Source: Colletotrichum lupini (lineage: Eukaryota; Ascomycota; Sordariomycetes; Glomerellales; Glomerellaceae). From it: a stretch of DNA of 64,000 bases. The position numbers were made by a program, and so were the translations under genes. Positions 10,701 to 22,595 of the stretch are shown in pieces; positions within the stretch are counted from its first letter, which is position 1; each line of letters opens with the position of its first letter. Where the stretch lies: contig NC_064680.1 of assembly GCF_023278565.1 (NCBI RefSeq), positions 2,108,001 to 2,172,000 of the forward strand. The letters are read 5' to 3'. Under the pieces are notes generated by a model that was not told where the DNA came from, did no database searches, and worked only from the letters and a program-made list of their open reading frames with translations.

Positions 10701-13700
10701 ACGATATTAACTACTCTTTTTTTACCCCGTTAGCTTCCGGAAGATATACGAGGCTAAACGAATAGAGGGTAATAAAAGCTCTTAATAAGTAGGCTTTTAT
10801 TTATAAATAGTAAGGGAAGGTCCTTTAGATAATAGATACGGAGGCGGCTAAAAGGGCGAATTTAACAGGGCTAAAGCTTATTCTCTTAATAATTAAGGAG
10901 AAAACGCTATCTCTCTCGATATTTAAAAAAAAGGAATATAGTACTAAGTAAATCTAGAGGTAGCTAGAGGGGTCCTTTTTATACTACCTAAATCCTTTAA
11001 ATATTAAGCTCGTATAAATATTCTATATAAGTAAAAAGTACGGCCTAGATAATTTCTATAGGATTATCTTAAATACTAGGGTATCGTAATAGTTAACTAA
11101 AGGAAAAGGGCAATTCTAAATACTATAGAAGATCGTACTAGTAACGCTTAATACGTCGACGGCGGGTATTATAAGGATTAGTTTCGGCCTAAATAAGGAA
11201 ATCGTCGCCCTAAGTATAATAAAAATAGAGACGTACTTCAGAACGATAACTTTCTATATTTTACCCGTTAATACCCTATTTCTCCTATATCTAAAAAATA
11301 TAGATCGACTAGGTATTATATTCGATAATACGAGGAATAGAATCTTTAGTAATAAGTACTTCGAGGTAATCGAACGACGATAGGGGTATATGTTTATAAA
11401 GCTTATTAACGATACGAAGTCGATTAATTACCTAACGGAAAGTGAGCTTAGAAAACTATACTAGAGATTTGGGTACCCGTTAGTTATGAGGCTATATAAC
11501 CTCTTAAAGTAATTAAGTAATAATAATATCGAAATAGGGGCGCTAGAGTAGTTAATAAAAGTATGCTATTAATATTAAATAAATACGCAGAGCCTACGTA
11601 GATTTAAGTTTAAATTGCGTAATAAGCTTAACTTTAACTAAGAAATCGTCGTTAATATTTTCTATTTAAATAGTTAGCTAGTACTATATATAATTGATAT
11701 AGCTATATCCTTCTAGGTAGGGCAATTCCTCTAGGATTTATAAGTAAAGATAGTATAAGCAGCCCTATAAAAAAGCTAGATTAATATATACTAGGGACTG
11801 CTAGATAGTATTAGAACCGACGCCGGTACTAGCTTTAAGTCGGTAGAATTTAAGGATAATACGACGGCCTACGGTATATAGCTAAAAGTCGTACTTATTA
11901 AAGCGTATTATAATATTAGAAAGGTAAAGAGGGCATACTAATAGTTAAAAAGGGCGTTTAGAATTATTAAAAAGGAAAATCCGGATTTTATTAACGACGA
12001 ATACCTCTAGATAGTACTTAAATACTATAACGATACTATAGGGCCTAACGGACTTATACTAATACTATTAGTATTTAGAGCATATTTAAGAACGACCTTA
12101 GCCTCGTTACCGTCGCTAGGCATAAGCTAACGAGCCCGAGTAATTAAAAAAGTAATGCGGGTACTGCGCGAGGTAAGCGTAAAAAAGTAAGTTAACGAGG
12201 TAATTATTATGCGTAATAGGCCCGATATAAGGGATAATCTAAATATGCTACTAAATTTAGATATACGAGTATAGCGCGAAATTACTTAATAATAGACTGG
12301 GCTATATAAGTTAATTTCCGTTAACGAGCGCTCTTATATAGTCGCGAGAGATCGTAACTAGTTATTCGAAGTATTAATTATAGTAATTAAACCGTATTAT
12401 ATAGATCTTAACGAAGTAATTTCTAACCTATAAGAAAAAGAAGAGCTAGGGGAAACTATATAACCCGCGGCAGAGGTATAGGAAATTATCCTTAACGAAA
12501 TCGTTATAATAGTATTAATAAACGACGAGGAAAAGGATATTACTAAAAGGGTACTAATACTACTAGCGAGACGTCGTAAAAGACTACGACAGTAAGCCCT
12601 AACGCGATAATTTATTACTAATAACGAGGTAATTAATACCTTTTATATAGCAAAAGAGAAAGCCGATTTCGAGCTAATAGTTAAACTACGTAAAAAAGGC
12701 GTAATTATAATTATTAAAAAGCCGTATAAGGGATTAGATCTTATCGAAATAAATACTCTTCGTAATCGAGGGGTTTATTAATTTATCCTATATAACCTAG
12801 AAAAATATGCAAACTTCCGTATATTTAAATTACGAATAGTTCGTAAGATTAAAGGGAAAGGAATACCCTAGCTATATGAGAAGTCTAGATACGTAATTTA
12901 GGGGTACGGCGACGTCGAAAAGGCGACGCTACTTATATAATTACCTACTATATAGCGCTATAGCTAACGATTAATAATAATACTAATAGTATTATTACGG
13001 AAGAAGGGATACGAGATTTAGAGCCGTAATATTACCTAGGCCTATACCTAATCGGCCATAGGGCTTATAAGGAAAATCCTGGCCTATTTACCGAAGGAAA
13101 TAGCTAATAAGTACTTAAAAAGCACGATTATTAAAGTGCTTAAGCTACTATATAGGCTCGCAAAATCGGGTACTTATTAGTGGGCTATTTACTACGATTT
13201 TTATATTAATTAACTATTAATAGTTACCTCTACGTACGACCCGTGCCTACTAGTTATAGAGTACGAAAGTAACTAATTTAGGATCGTCGGAATATAGACT
13301 AACGATATATTAGGCCTATTTAATATTAACTTTATAAAAAAGGAGGATGAGGAGCTTTAGAAAGCGGGCTTCGTAGCGAAGCTAAAAGAGGTCCTTATAA
13401 TAAACACCCCCCTAGTATTTAATAATAGGATTTTTATAATCGAAAGGGAAACCGTCGTTTTTTAATAAAAGGGGTAGGGCGAGAAAATTAACCTCGTCGA
13501 TCCGAACGTAACTAATATTAAAAAGCGGTATAAAGCTAAGCTCGTACGAGGGGTATATATTATAAGTATTTATTAACTTAAGGCGACTTTTAATTATATT
13601 AAAGTAGCGTAGGCTATAGATCTAACCGAACGAGACGTCGAGGTACTTAATAAGTAGCTTAAGTAGTAATAAACGAATCTTAATTAAGGTCTCGTCTACT

Positions 13701-14330
13701 ACCCAATCGATCTTATAACTAGTAAGCTCTACGTCTTTATTAATAGGTTATTTACGAATAATAATAACCTTATTTTGTAATTAGGGTATATTATTATCCT
13801 AGTTAACGAGAGTATAAGTAAGAGCGAATTTATTATATATAGTAATATAATTTACTACTCGTTAATTAAAAATAAGCGGGTAACGAGAAGTATATTAGCA
13901 TCGGAGGTTTATAATATAGTTAACGGCGTTAACCTCTCTTATATAATTTTAACGACGCTAAGGAAGATTATTAATCGAATTAGCTTTTTACCTATTTTAA
14001 CGGTTATTTATATAGATTCCTACTCGCTATACGAATGCCTTATTAAATTAGGAATAACGAAGGAAAAGAGGCTTATAATTGATATTATAGCCTTTAGGTA
14101 ATCGTATAAAAGGCGCGAGATACTTAAGATTTACTAAATTAATAATAAAAATAACCTCGTAAACGCTTTTATAAAAGTAGTACTAAATAAGGGATTAGAG
14201 TAATTTATAAGTAATAAAAAAGTTATTATATAAATAGAGGGATAAGTTATATAAAAAGAGTAGAGAAAAGGGGGAAAAGGAGACGACTTAGTAAACGGGC
14301 CCGAGGTCGAATTATATCTCTAACCGTAGT
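10701..14330 (+). pseudogene. pol relic of the copia element (PR-INT-RT-RH)
   Basis: All recognisable pieces lie in frame 2, the same frame as gag. Protease: a relic of the D-T-G-A active site at about 10826-10849, the Gly now Glu. Integrase: LKNIDRLGIIFDN near 11296, a zinc-binding segment with its His changed at about 11460-11580, and IRTDAGTSFKS near 11815 around a catalytic Asp. Reverse transcriptase: from about 12800, with LLYRLAKSGTY near 13150, TSTYDPCLL near 13225, and the normally two-Asp catalytic box now N-D near 13302. RNase H: SILASEVYNIV near 13890 and YIDSYSLYECLIKLG near 14010. Stops are all TAG or TAA in what I read. Domain edges are approximate. The copia assignment rests on integrase preceding reverse transcriptase. 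Confidence 0.8.
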
Positions 14331-14340
14331 AATTAAATCG

Positions 14341-14361
14341 ATAAAAAAAAGAGAAAGTTAG
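14341..14361 (+). other. Probable polypurine tract before the 3' LTR
   Basis: An almost pure A/G run (ataaaaaaaagagaaagtta) directly precedes the 3' LTR. That is where plus-strand DNA synthesis is primed in LTR retroelements. RIP may have altered a few bases. Confidence 0.55.
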
Positions 14362-14566
14362 TATCGGATTAGAAGTTTAATTTGACCGCGGTATATAGCC
14401 GACTACGTAGGGGCTAATTAGGGGCCCTATTTACGATTATCGTAGCCAGCCTAACCTACGGTTAGAACCTCCTTTTTATACTTACTACGTAAATATTTAT
14501 ATAGTTTAATTAATCTCTTCGTTAACTACGGTTCGAACTAACTACCCTGTAATAGGGATACTAATA
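14362..14566 (+). repeat. 3' long terminal repeat
   Basis: 205 bp, identical in length to the 5' LTR. It starts TATCGG (the expected TG changed to TA) and ends CTAATA. Of about 18 differences from the 5' copy, about 14 carry the A/T state here. The right target duplication follows at once. Confidence 0.93.
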
Positions 14567-14571
14567 GACAG
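14567..14571. repeat. Target-site duplication GACAG, right copy
   Basis: Exact repeat of 7711-7715, defining the right edge of the insertion. Normal-composition host sequence resumes immediately. Confidence 0.88.
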
Positions 14572-17500
14572 CATCCCTCGTGTCTCGGAAGTCTCGCCTG
14601 GCTGTTTCATTTCCACTAGAAAAAAAGTCGACTTTGATTGCTGCCTTGAATGGGTAGACCTTCCTGCCATCGGAAGGTGAAGCTAGCGAGCTGCCTTATC
14701 AGCCCTAGAGAAAATATGGGTTGTGCCGCCTCGGGTCTCCGTATAAACACGGGATTTGTGGTAGATGCCCACGGGGCTCCATTCTCGTAGTCATATGGGA
14801 GCTGACGGCTGGGGGTGGTGTCTGTCGCGAGCCTCCTCTCACAAAACGCCTACTACTTACTAGCCTTGGGAACTGTCGTTAGAGCTTGCGTGAAAACACA
14901 ACATCAACTGTCAATGAGTCTTTCACCCGTGTACGATTTGGGATGGTATGCATCTGCCACAGCTGGCAGGGCCGGCAAAGAATACAGTTGCTGGTGAAGT
15001 GCATAACCGACCTCGAGGCGAGAGGCACATAAGCAGCATGACTTGGAAAACATGAGAAAAACCAGGACAAATCGACGGGTGAGCATCGAGGTCGGAAAAA
15101 GTGATGGAGGTGCGGAAAGAGCTGTGCCGCACGCCAGCATGGTCATGGGGTGAGGTGAGGTTGCGAGGGCGTCGTCGTCGTCGGCGTCGGCGTCGGCGTC
15201 TGGGGAGGGCGGGTCTTCTCTGAGTGGACAGAGTCTAAAGACTGGAGCCGGGGCCGCGGCTGGAAGCAGCGAACATTCAAGTCTGGGGTTGCACCTCAGT
15301 AAGGTAAGGTTGATTGTTGGAGCAAGCTTGCGAGGAATCCAGAAGTTGGCAAGCGAAGCTGACTAGCTATTCGGGGGGTCACTTGGCTGGTCTTGGTTTA
15401 CGGTAAGTTGAACTCAAGAATGTATGACGAGGAATCGCGGTAAACGTGTAGTAGGTATTACTTCGTAGTGTAAGTGAAAGTTGACTAGCGCCAGTGCCGC
15501 CCATTGTCATTGGTGTCCATACCAGAACTTCCATTGCCTACGGTCCTGCGGATACCTACCTTACCTAAGGTATTCCAAAGTACCTGGCAAGAAAGAAGTC
15601 CGCTGGCCGGTACGAACTACGAGCCAAAAGAGGGGCAGCTGAGAATTAGCGATAAGGTACGGAGTACGGATAGGTACGTCCCCAATTCTGTCAGGGCTGG
15701 CGGAGTTTCCCCGCAATTTGTCTGCGCGAACTGAGGTGATCTTTTGTTCCTTGTCCGCCACCCCTGCCCGGCTTTTGTCGGATGGCTTGTGGAGAGATCA
15801 CACTGTGTCATTATCAGTAATCCCGCTGTCTTGAGCTGGTGGTCTGATGGGAAAGCAGGCAAGCTTCACAGTGTGTTGGCCTGAAAGATGAGTTGGCTCC
15901 TCGATGGTGAGATGAACCCCGGATTAAGCTAACACTGTGTGCCGACACCAACGGCCTCTGCATTCCGCACACACACACGCGCACTCTCTCTCACTCACAC
16001 ACCACGCATCTCTTGAATCGTAGACACGCGATACCTGTCGAGGACAAGGCTCGGAATCATGAAATAAGCGACCGCCGCCGCCGCCAGCGGATACAGACTT
16101 CTCTGTATTGCGCTCTGAGCATGACAGCGCCATCGTTGTCGTCATCTATACAAACGTCTCCTCATCACGGCAACACAGCACCTCAGGGTACGACGGATAC
16201 TCAAGCATCGTCCCTGAATATCATCCGCCTTGTCAGACTCAGCTAGGGGTAAGACGGGTCACGAACGGCTGCGCGGCATCGAATGGGGACCCTTTCCCAC
16301 GGCTTGCACGGGGTACAAGGTAAGGTGGTGCACCAGGTAGCAAGCAGCAGGCACTCGTGGCACCGTCACATAGCTGAGAAGCCAGGGCAGGCCGCTGCTC
16401 ATGACTGCTTATCAAAATCAGACCTGCCATGAGAGTGATGGGCTGCCGGGCTGTTGTCAAGTGGTCAGTCAGTCATATCTCACTGTTGTCCGCAACCCGA
16501 GTGGGAATATGGTACGACGTACGATGCCCAAACCCAGCAGCATAAGGTACTTGTTGCAGTAGAACAACAGCCCTCCAGCCAAGCACCAAGATAGCGTCCA
16601 AGCTGCAGGAGATGCTGAGTCAAGGCAATGTAGGCTGAATGCATGTGCGGCCTGCACGATACAGCACAGCACCGGCGCGAAGCTCAAGCAGGAAGCCACG
16701 ATGCTAATTAGAGAATACTACCAAATTACCAATGGAAGGTACTCTTGTCGCTGTCAGTATCCGTACTCCGCAATCACTCGCAAGAGACAATGGACGGATA
16801 GCACAGTGCGTGCGAGAAGCCGACAGGTCCAGTCAAGTCAAAGTCCGTCAGCCCGTCGCCTGCAGCGTGTTTGCCTGGCTGGGCTAGTGTCGTGGCCGCT
16901 AATGCAGAGTCGCCTTTGTTTGCCATTGAGAGACATGAACCAAGACCCCGATCCCAAGGACGAGGAAGGGAAAGTAAGTACCTTGAGGGTAGCCAAGGGA
17001 GGGAAGCAGGCGCCTGCGCGCTACACCTCATCAGCACCGCATTTATACATGTCTGTAAGGTATCATTAGGGTAGACAGGACAGCTCTCAGGACATGGTTT
17101 TTGCGGTGTTCCCCTCGCTCGGGACACCCATGGGAACTACAGTCACATCAGACCAAGACAACTAAACCTCCACTGACACTGACTGCTGCATGGTCAAACT
17201 GTAGTGTACACGCAGCCCTAGAGATGCTTCAACGTCTGTGTGTCGTCCTGTCTATCGTCCCTGAACTTTCTGGAAGTTGAGTTTCTCCAGACCCCGACAA
17301 CCCGATTTCCAGGGAAGCCAGGGGTAATGGTCAGACATCCGACAAGAGATTCCATTGGACATACGGGCGGAGGTTGTTGGCTTGGCTTTGCTTTTCTAAC
17401 AGGTTTCCAGATGTTTGTGTATGAATGCGTATACGCAAGCGGCCGTGCCGAGAATGAAGTTCATCCTTCCGCCCCAGGATTGACTTCAGTTTCTCGTGAT

Positions 17501-18330
17501 CCAAGTTCCTCCAGACTTCAGCGTCCCCCGCAAATAAGGGGAAACCTAGCGTCAAACCATGAAATAATTTAGCAAGTTACGTGGGTGATTGACTCCATTT
17601 TGGTGAGAGAGATGCATCAGTGCAGTCGCGTGTGTAACACTTCAGTTCCCTCAGCCACTCAGCCTCCTAGGTACCTCGTCTATACCCCGTACGACAGCTT
17701 TCGCTCCAAGCAAATTCAAGAGGCTCGACTGTGGAGACCCGACAAGTTAAGAGAATAGCGTCTGTTCAAATCCCTAGGTATCACAGAATAAGATGACCAG
17801 CAAGTTGGGAAGCTGGCGAATCTCATCGAGGTACGAATACTGATTCGTACGGTCCAGGCATGTTCACTACATAGCACTTTATGGGTACAATGCCCCGTTC
17901 AAGTCCATATTTCCATCCCGCCTTTCATTTTCTGGCGCCAAGGGGGAACAAGAGTAAAAGACGCCATCGCCAGATGCGGAATAGTCTTGGGAAAGGGGTA
18001 TGTGACTGGCGAGGTGAGCACGGCCGGATGCACCACTCTTGCTCAAAGGAGCCAATTAGAGCCGCAGCCACTGGGCTGGGGCCTTCGCAAAAGCAGCAAA
18101 CCCCAAGCACAAGACCTAGCAGAAGACTCAAGAATCGAGGTCCCCAAGAGAGAGGAGCAAGACGAGGGGGACAAGACAGGCGCAGTCACTCGTTCCCAAG
18201 AATCGCTAGTCGCCCATACTATGGGAGACGAGGGGGGGGGGGGGGGGGGGGGGCCCCCCAAAAAAACTGTGGCGACCCGCGGGCCCCCTTCTTCCCTCCC
18301 CCCCCCCCCCCCCCCCCGGGGGGGGGGGGG

Positions 18331-18366
<36 letters not shown>

Positions 18367-19385
18367 GAGCCCCTCAAAAAACTGTGCTGATCCACGGTGC
18401 CACGGGTCCTTCGTCCTTCCCCCCTCGTCCCTTCAGCAGAGGATGGGTGGGCGAAAGGTGGATGTGGCAGAAGTCAATCTTGTTGGTTACGTCGAGGCTT
18501 CACAGTGTTTAACTCTGAGTCTGTCCACGGGGCAGCTTGATTGTGCCTTTTTATCTGCCCATACCTCGCAACTTGAATTGAGTATATCACTGCGTCTCGT
18601 ATGGGCCCTGTCACCTTTTCGCTACGTACTGTGGTACTGCTGGTGCTTTTCCTGCTTTGCTTTTTCCGCGCTGATGCTGTGTGCTGTGTGCTAATGGCGG
18701 GGGTGAGACTCGAGAGAGAGCGCTGACCTGAGCGTGCTGAGGTAAGGCGAGAACTGGAAGAGGGAAAATCTTGCTGCTTTTCTTGCCCGCCCTCCATCTC
18801 CATATTTCCCCTTGCCCTCCATCTTTCTGACTGGTTCATCTTCCGTCTTGGGTTCCACACACCCCAGACTCGCGCTGTTCACAGTGTTCTCTGTGCCCCA
18901 GGCCCCCATCCTCTGAGGTGCCTCGCCGCCCCCCTTCTCTCAGTCCCAGAACTCCCAGACTCTCAGACTCCCACTGTGCCACTGTGGTGGGCGCATGTAC
19001 GCAGTAGGTGGGCGGTGGTGGCTTTTTTGGTGGCTCCTTCTTCCGAACTGGACTGGACTGACTGACTGACTACCTTAGTCGTAGAGTACCCGGGACCCGA
19101 CTGCCCGACCTTTCGTGCTTCTTACCTTCGCCTGTCTCCCTGCTTCCTTCTCCACACCCCATCTGCCTGCCCTGTCCCATTCCATCCTATCCATCCATCG
19201 TTACCCACACTTCGTCGATTCACCACTCTTCACTCGCCCGCCGTCCCCGTCTCCGTCGCCCGTCACTTCACTCAAATGGTCGCCGGCCCATTTCCACCTC
19301 GATTCTCGACGACCCTCGAGAGTTTCGCCCTCTCATAGTACAACGCTTCCATTCTGGATTGCTCGAGCCGAAACCCCCCTTCACC
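14572..19385. other. Gene-free region between retrotransposon and sugar-transporter gene
   Basis: About 4.8 kb with no open frame I can support. It contains a (GTC/GGC)n tract at 15170-15200, a CACACA/CTCTCT tract near 15970-16005, a palindromic GATACCTACCTTACCTAAGG-type motif at 15551-15571, GTACGGAGTACGG at about 15658, CTAGGTACC at 17668, and the poly-G/poly-C artefact near 18.2-18.4 kb. The CT-rich last 300 bp (19090-19385) resemble a fungal core promoter and 5' leader for the transporter. Composition is normal, without RIP signs. Confidence 0.5.
18231..18420. other. Poly-G/poly-C tract with duplicated neighbour, probable assembly artefact
   Basis: Runs of about 20 G, then about 20 C, then about 60 G (with a single A) enclose a short text, CCCCAAAAAAACTGTGGCGA-like, at 18254-18275. 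A near copy follows at 18369-18395 (CCCCTCAAAAAACTGTGCTG). The further text (gggccccc-cttcttccctcccc) is a blurred version of cacgggtccttcgtccttccccc at 18402-18424. The first copy therefore looks like a degraded second read of the same sequence. Glycine-rich open frames across it should not be annotated. Confidence 0.7.
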
Positions 19386-21334
19386 ATGGCGATAGCCATG
19401 GGCTGGCAGAAGCCCGACAATGTCGCCGGCTCGTCGGCCCCGGCCATCATGGTCGGTCTGTTCGTCGCCTCAGGCGGATTGCTCTTTGGCTACGACACTG
19501 GGTAAGCACACGCAAACCCCTATGCGCAACGCGGCAATACGATCGAGCACCACCGTCAACGACAAACGAACGAGACGAGGAAAAGAACGCGATGGCGCTG
19601 GTGCTCATATTCGTGTGTTCGTGGGGGGATTCTTCCGAGACCTGGACGCTGATTCGTGACGGACTGTAGAACGATTAACGGTATCCTCTCCATGACGGCC
19701 TTCCGACGAGACTTTTCCACCGGTTATACCGAAAACCTGAAGCCTGCTATTTCGCCCGCCGAATCCTCCATCATCGTCGCAATTCTAAGTGCCGGGACAG
19801 TCCTCGGTGCTCTCCTCGCCGCACCCATCGGCGATAGTTGGGGCCGTCGCATTTCGCTCATCTTATCCGCCGGCGTCTTCAGCTTTGGCGGTATTTTCCA
19901 AGTCTGCGCGCATGACATCCCAATGCTCTTGGTCGGAAGGTATGCTTAAAGGATTCGTTGTGTCGGCTCATCGCGCAACGCGTCGCTGACCAAACGCACA
20001 GGTTTTTTGCTGGTGTCGGCGTCGGATCGATCTCAGTTCTCGTCCCAGTCTATCAGTCAGAAATGGCCCCGAAGTGGATTCGTGGTACACTCGTCTGCGC
20101 CTACCAACTATCCATCACGATTGGGTTATTGTCTGCGTCCTTTGTCAACATCTTGACCGAAAGGCTGGACTCGGGCGCCGCCTACCGCATCCCGCTTGGC
20201 CTTCAACTTGTGTGGGCCGTCGTCTTAACCCTCGGTCTCCTCGTCCTTCCCGAAACACCACGCTTTCTTGTCAAGAAGGGCAAGCCAGAAGCCGCGGGCT
20301 TATCACTCAGTCGCCTCCGTCGCCTCGATATTACCCATCCCGCCCTACTCGACGAGCTCCAGGAAATCGTGGCAAACCACGAGTATGAACTCACACTTGG
20401 CCCGGACTCATACAAGGAAATATTTTATGGGTCGCCCCATCTTGGTCGAAGAACTCTCACTGGATGTTGCCTTCAAATGCTGCAACAACTTACGGGTATC
20501 AACTTCATCATGTACTACAGCACGTCCTTCTTCGATGGCGCCAGGGTTGAGAACCCTTACGTGAAGGCTCTCATCATCAACATCATCAATGTTGTTGGAA
20601 CAGTCCCGGGACTCCTTGTCATCGAATCATGGGGCCGTCGCAAGCTGCTCATGGTCGGTGCCATCGGCATGGCAGTCTGTCAACTCCTCATCGCCTCCTT
20701 CTCTACAGCTGCCGGAGAGAACCTACAGCAGGCTGCGCAAACCATTTTGATCGTCTTCTGCGCCATCAACATATTCTTCTTCGCAGCATCGTGGGGCCCC
20801 GTGTGCTGGGTCATTACGTCCGAGATATACCCCTTGAAGATCCGTGCAAAGGCTGCTTCTATTTCGACCGCTTCCAACTGGCTCTTGAACTTTGGCATCG
20901 CTTACGGTACTCCATTCATGGTTGGTCAGGGACCCGGCTATGCAGATATTGGTCCCAAGATCTTCTTCCTCTGGGGTGCCTTTTGCATTCTGGCCGTTCT
21001 GTTTGTGTGGTGCATGGTCTTCGAGACCAGCAAGATCAGTCTTGAGCAGATTGATGAGATGTACGAACGTGTCGACTACGCCTGGAACAGCACCAGGTTC
21101 GAACCCAGCTGGAGCTTCCAACAGATTCTAGACGAAGGGTGGTCGCCTAGTGGTCAACCCCCACCGGAACACGAACTGCAACAAACACAGACAAATTCCA
21201 CTTCACAAACGACGCAAACCTCACAAACAAACTCAAATTCAGCAACATCAACAAACACCGGCGCGACTGCAAGCTCGACGGAAGCGGAAGCAAAGATGTT
21301 ATCCCAGATGGGTAATGTGGACTTCAGTTATTGA
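19386..21334 (+). CDS. MFS hexose transporter / glucose-sensor-like protein (RCO-3 type)
   Basis: The spliced product is 572 aa from exons 19386-19501, 19670-19939 and 20002-21334. It is a twelve-span sugar porter of the plasma membrane. Family signatures are present: GGLLFGYDTG after the first span, GDSWGRR in the 2-3 loop, GRFFAGVGVGSISVLVPVYQ-type helix 4, PETPRFLVKKG at the end of helix 6, QQLTGINFIMYYS in helix 7 and ESWGRRKLL in the 8-9 loop. The protein is close to what I recall of Neurospora RCO-3, a low-affinity carrier or glucose sensor, but ordinary hexose transporters share these motifs. After the last span comes a tail of about 80 residues rich in Gln, Thr, Ser and Asn; long tails occur in Snf3/Rgt2/RCO-3 sensors. 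Sensor versus carrier cannot be decided from sequence alone. Confidence 0.88.
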
Positions 21335-22595
21335 TCATTTATACCCATCTTCTACTTTATATCTGATGTTACTATTACCACTCTTTTTCTTTCTTTGTCA
21401 TTTCAAATCATATCCCGGATAGCAGCGTCGGAGTTTACAATGTTTGGAGTTTATGGGGGGGTTCATTGGCCATAGCCACCGATGGGCGGTTGGTTCTGGG
21501 GGTTCATTCTGGCGGAAACAGGTCTTGCCACTATATTGCAGCGCAGCGGTCGTTTGGACAAAGCAAGTAAAGATATCACGGTCAATGTCGACGAGAATAT
21601 CCCATTATGGTTTGACGAAGGAGTCAGCTTTTATGGCGTAAGGGAGTCGATGATATATCAAATCCACCTCTTTGGGCATAACACCTTAGTATGACGGAGC
21701 GGTGGGAACAAGGCCGGTTTCATCCGGTCTAGAAGATAGGCAGGGGCAAGGCAGCTCTTTTGTCATCTATCAATTTGAGTCAAGTCAGTCCGTCACTGTT
21801 CAATGACACTTTGCTGTTCTCCATGACACCTATGACCTGTGACTGGGTACAATTTCTCGACACCACGGTACACGTGCCTAAGAAAGTAGCTTTGGGTCCG
21901 AAGTAGAAAGTGGGAAATCCTGTCCCGGTACTTTGGCCGTGTCTATCACATGCCCCACGGCGAAATGTCAATATCTTGTTACTGATCTAGTTGATTTGTG
22001 CCTTTCTCATGGATTCATATGCAAAGTTGACTCTCGGATAGAAGCTCCGCAAACAGATGCATTTTACCTGCCCAGCAGAGTTGAGGCCGATTTGAATATG
22101 CAAAACTTGGCCTAGGAAGAAGAATCTACTGCAGCACGTATTCCAGCATCGACCTCCATATTTGTTTTCGAAAGAAGCATGGTTCGAGAGCTCACCCTCC
22201 TCCCTCCCCCTTGTGGCTTCACTATGAATCCATGAAGTGCTACCTATCCTATATGTCGTGCGTATAATGTAAATACGGGTTCTTATTCTTCGGATTGAAG
22301 GGAGTCTGTACGGTGCTTATTGAGAGTGACTGGGGTCGTATAGTGATGGATAAACACATTCACTGGATTGTCAGTACGCCTCGTGACGCTGAATGAAGGA
22401 AACTCCATGTCCATTTTGAGTACTTCTTCACCGCTGACAGCCTGTGACTCCGAGGGGTCGGCAATGTGCTACTAGCCCGTTAGAGAGAGAGGAAGAGAGA
22501 CATCCAGCATCGATACTCCTCGAGACGACGGCCAACACACATAGAGCAACACCTTGCCCCATGGAACGCAAAGGAACTAGACCAAACCTACAAAG
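21335..22595. other. Intergenic region
   Basis: About 1.26 kb between two + genes: the 3' UTR of the transporter, then the promoter and leader of the RBR gene. I see no supported gene, RNA or repeat. Confidence 0.45.

Larger units (their letters stand above)
7716..14566 (+). mobile_element. Complete but RIP-inactivated Ty1/copia-type LTR retrotransposon
   Basis: The element is 6,851 bp, with two 205-bp direct LTRs, a 5-bp target duplication and a purine tract before the 3' LTR. Degraded gag and pol relics can be followed on the + strand. The domain order is gag zinc knuckle, protease, integrase, reverse transcriptase, RNase H. Integrase before reverse transcriptase is the copia order. The whole body is crowded with TAG and TAA stops and almost lacks CpA and TpG while keeping many CpG, which is the mark of repeat-induced point mutation. 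No open frame of 60 codons survives anywhere between 7800 and 14800. It can encode nothing. Because TSD and both LTRs are intact, it is a single full-length insertion rather than a mosaic. Confidence 0.93.

Noticed and set aside
7716..14566. CRISPR-like or tandem repeat arrays in the AT-rich stop-rich block
   Set aside because: The only repeats are the two terminal LTRs; the monotony comes from RIP mutation, not from repeat units.
17881..18694. Open frames with long glycine or proline runs
   Set aside because: They depend on the poly-G/poly-C block that looks like an assembly artefact.
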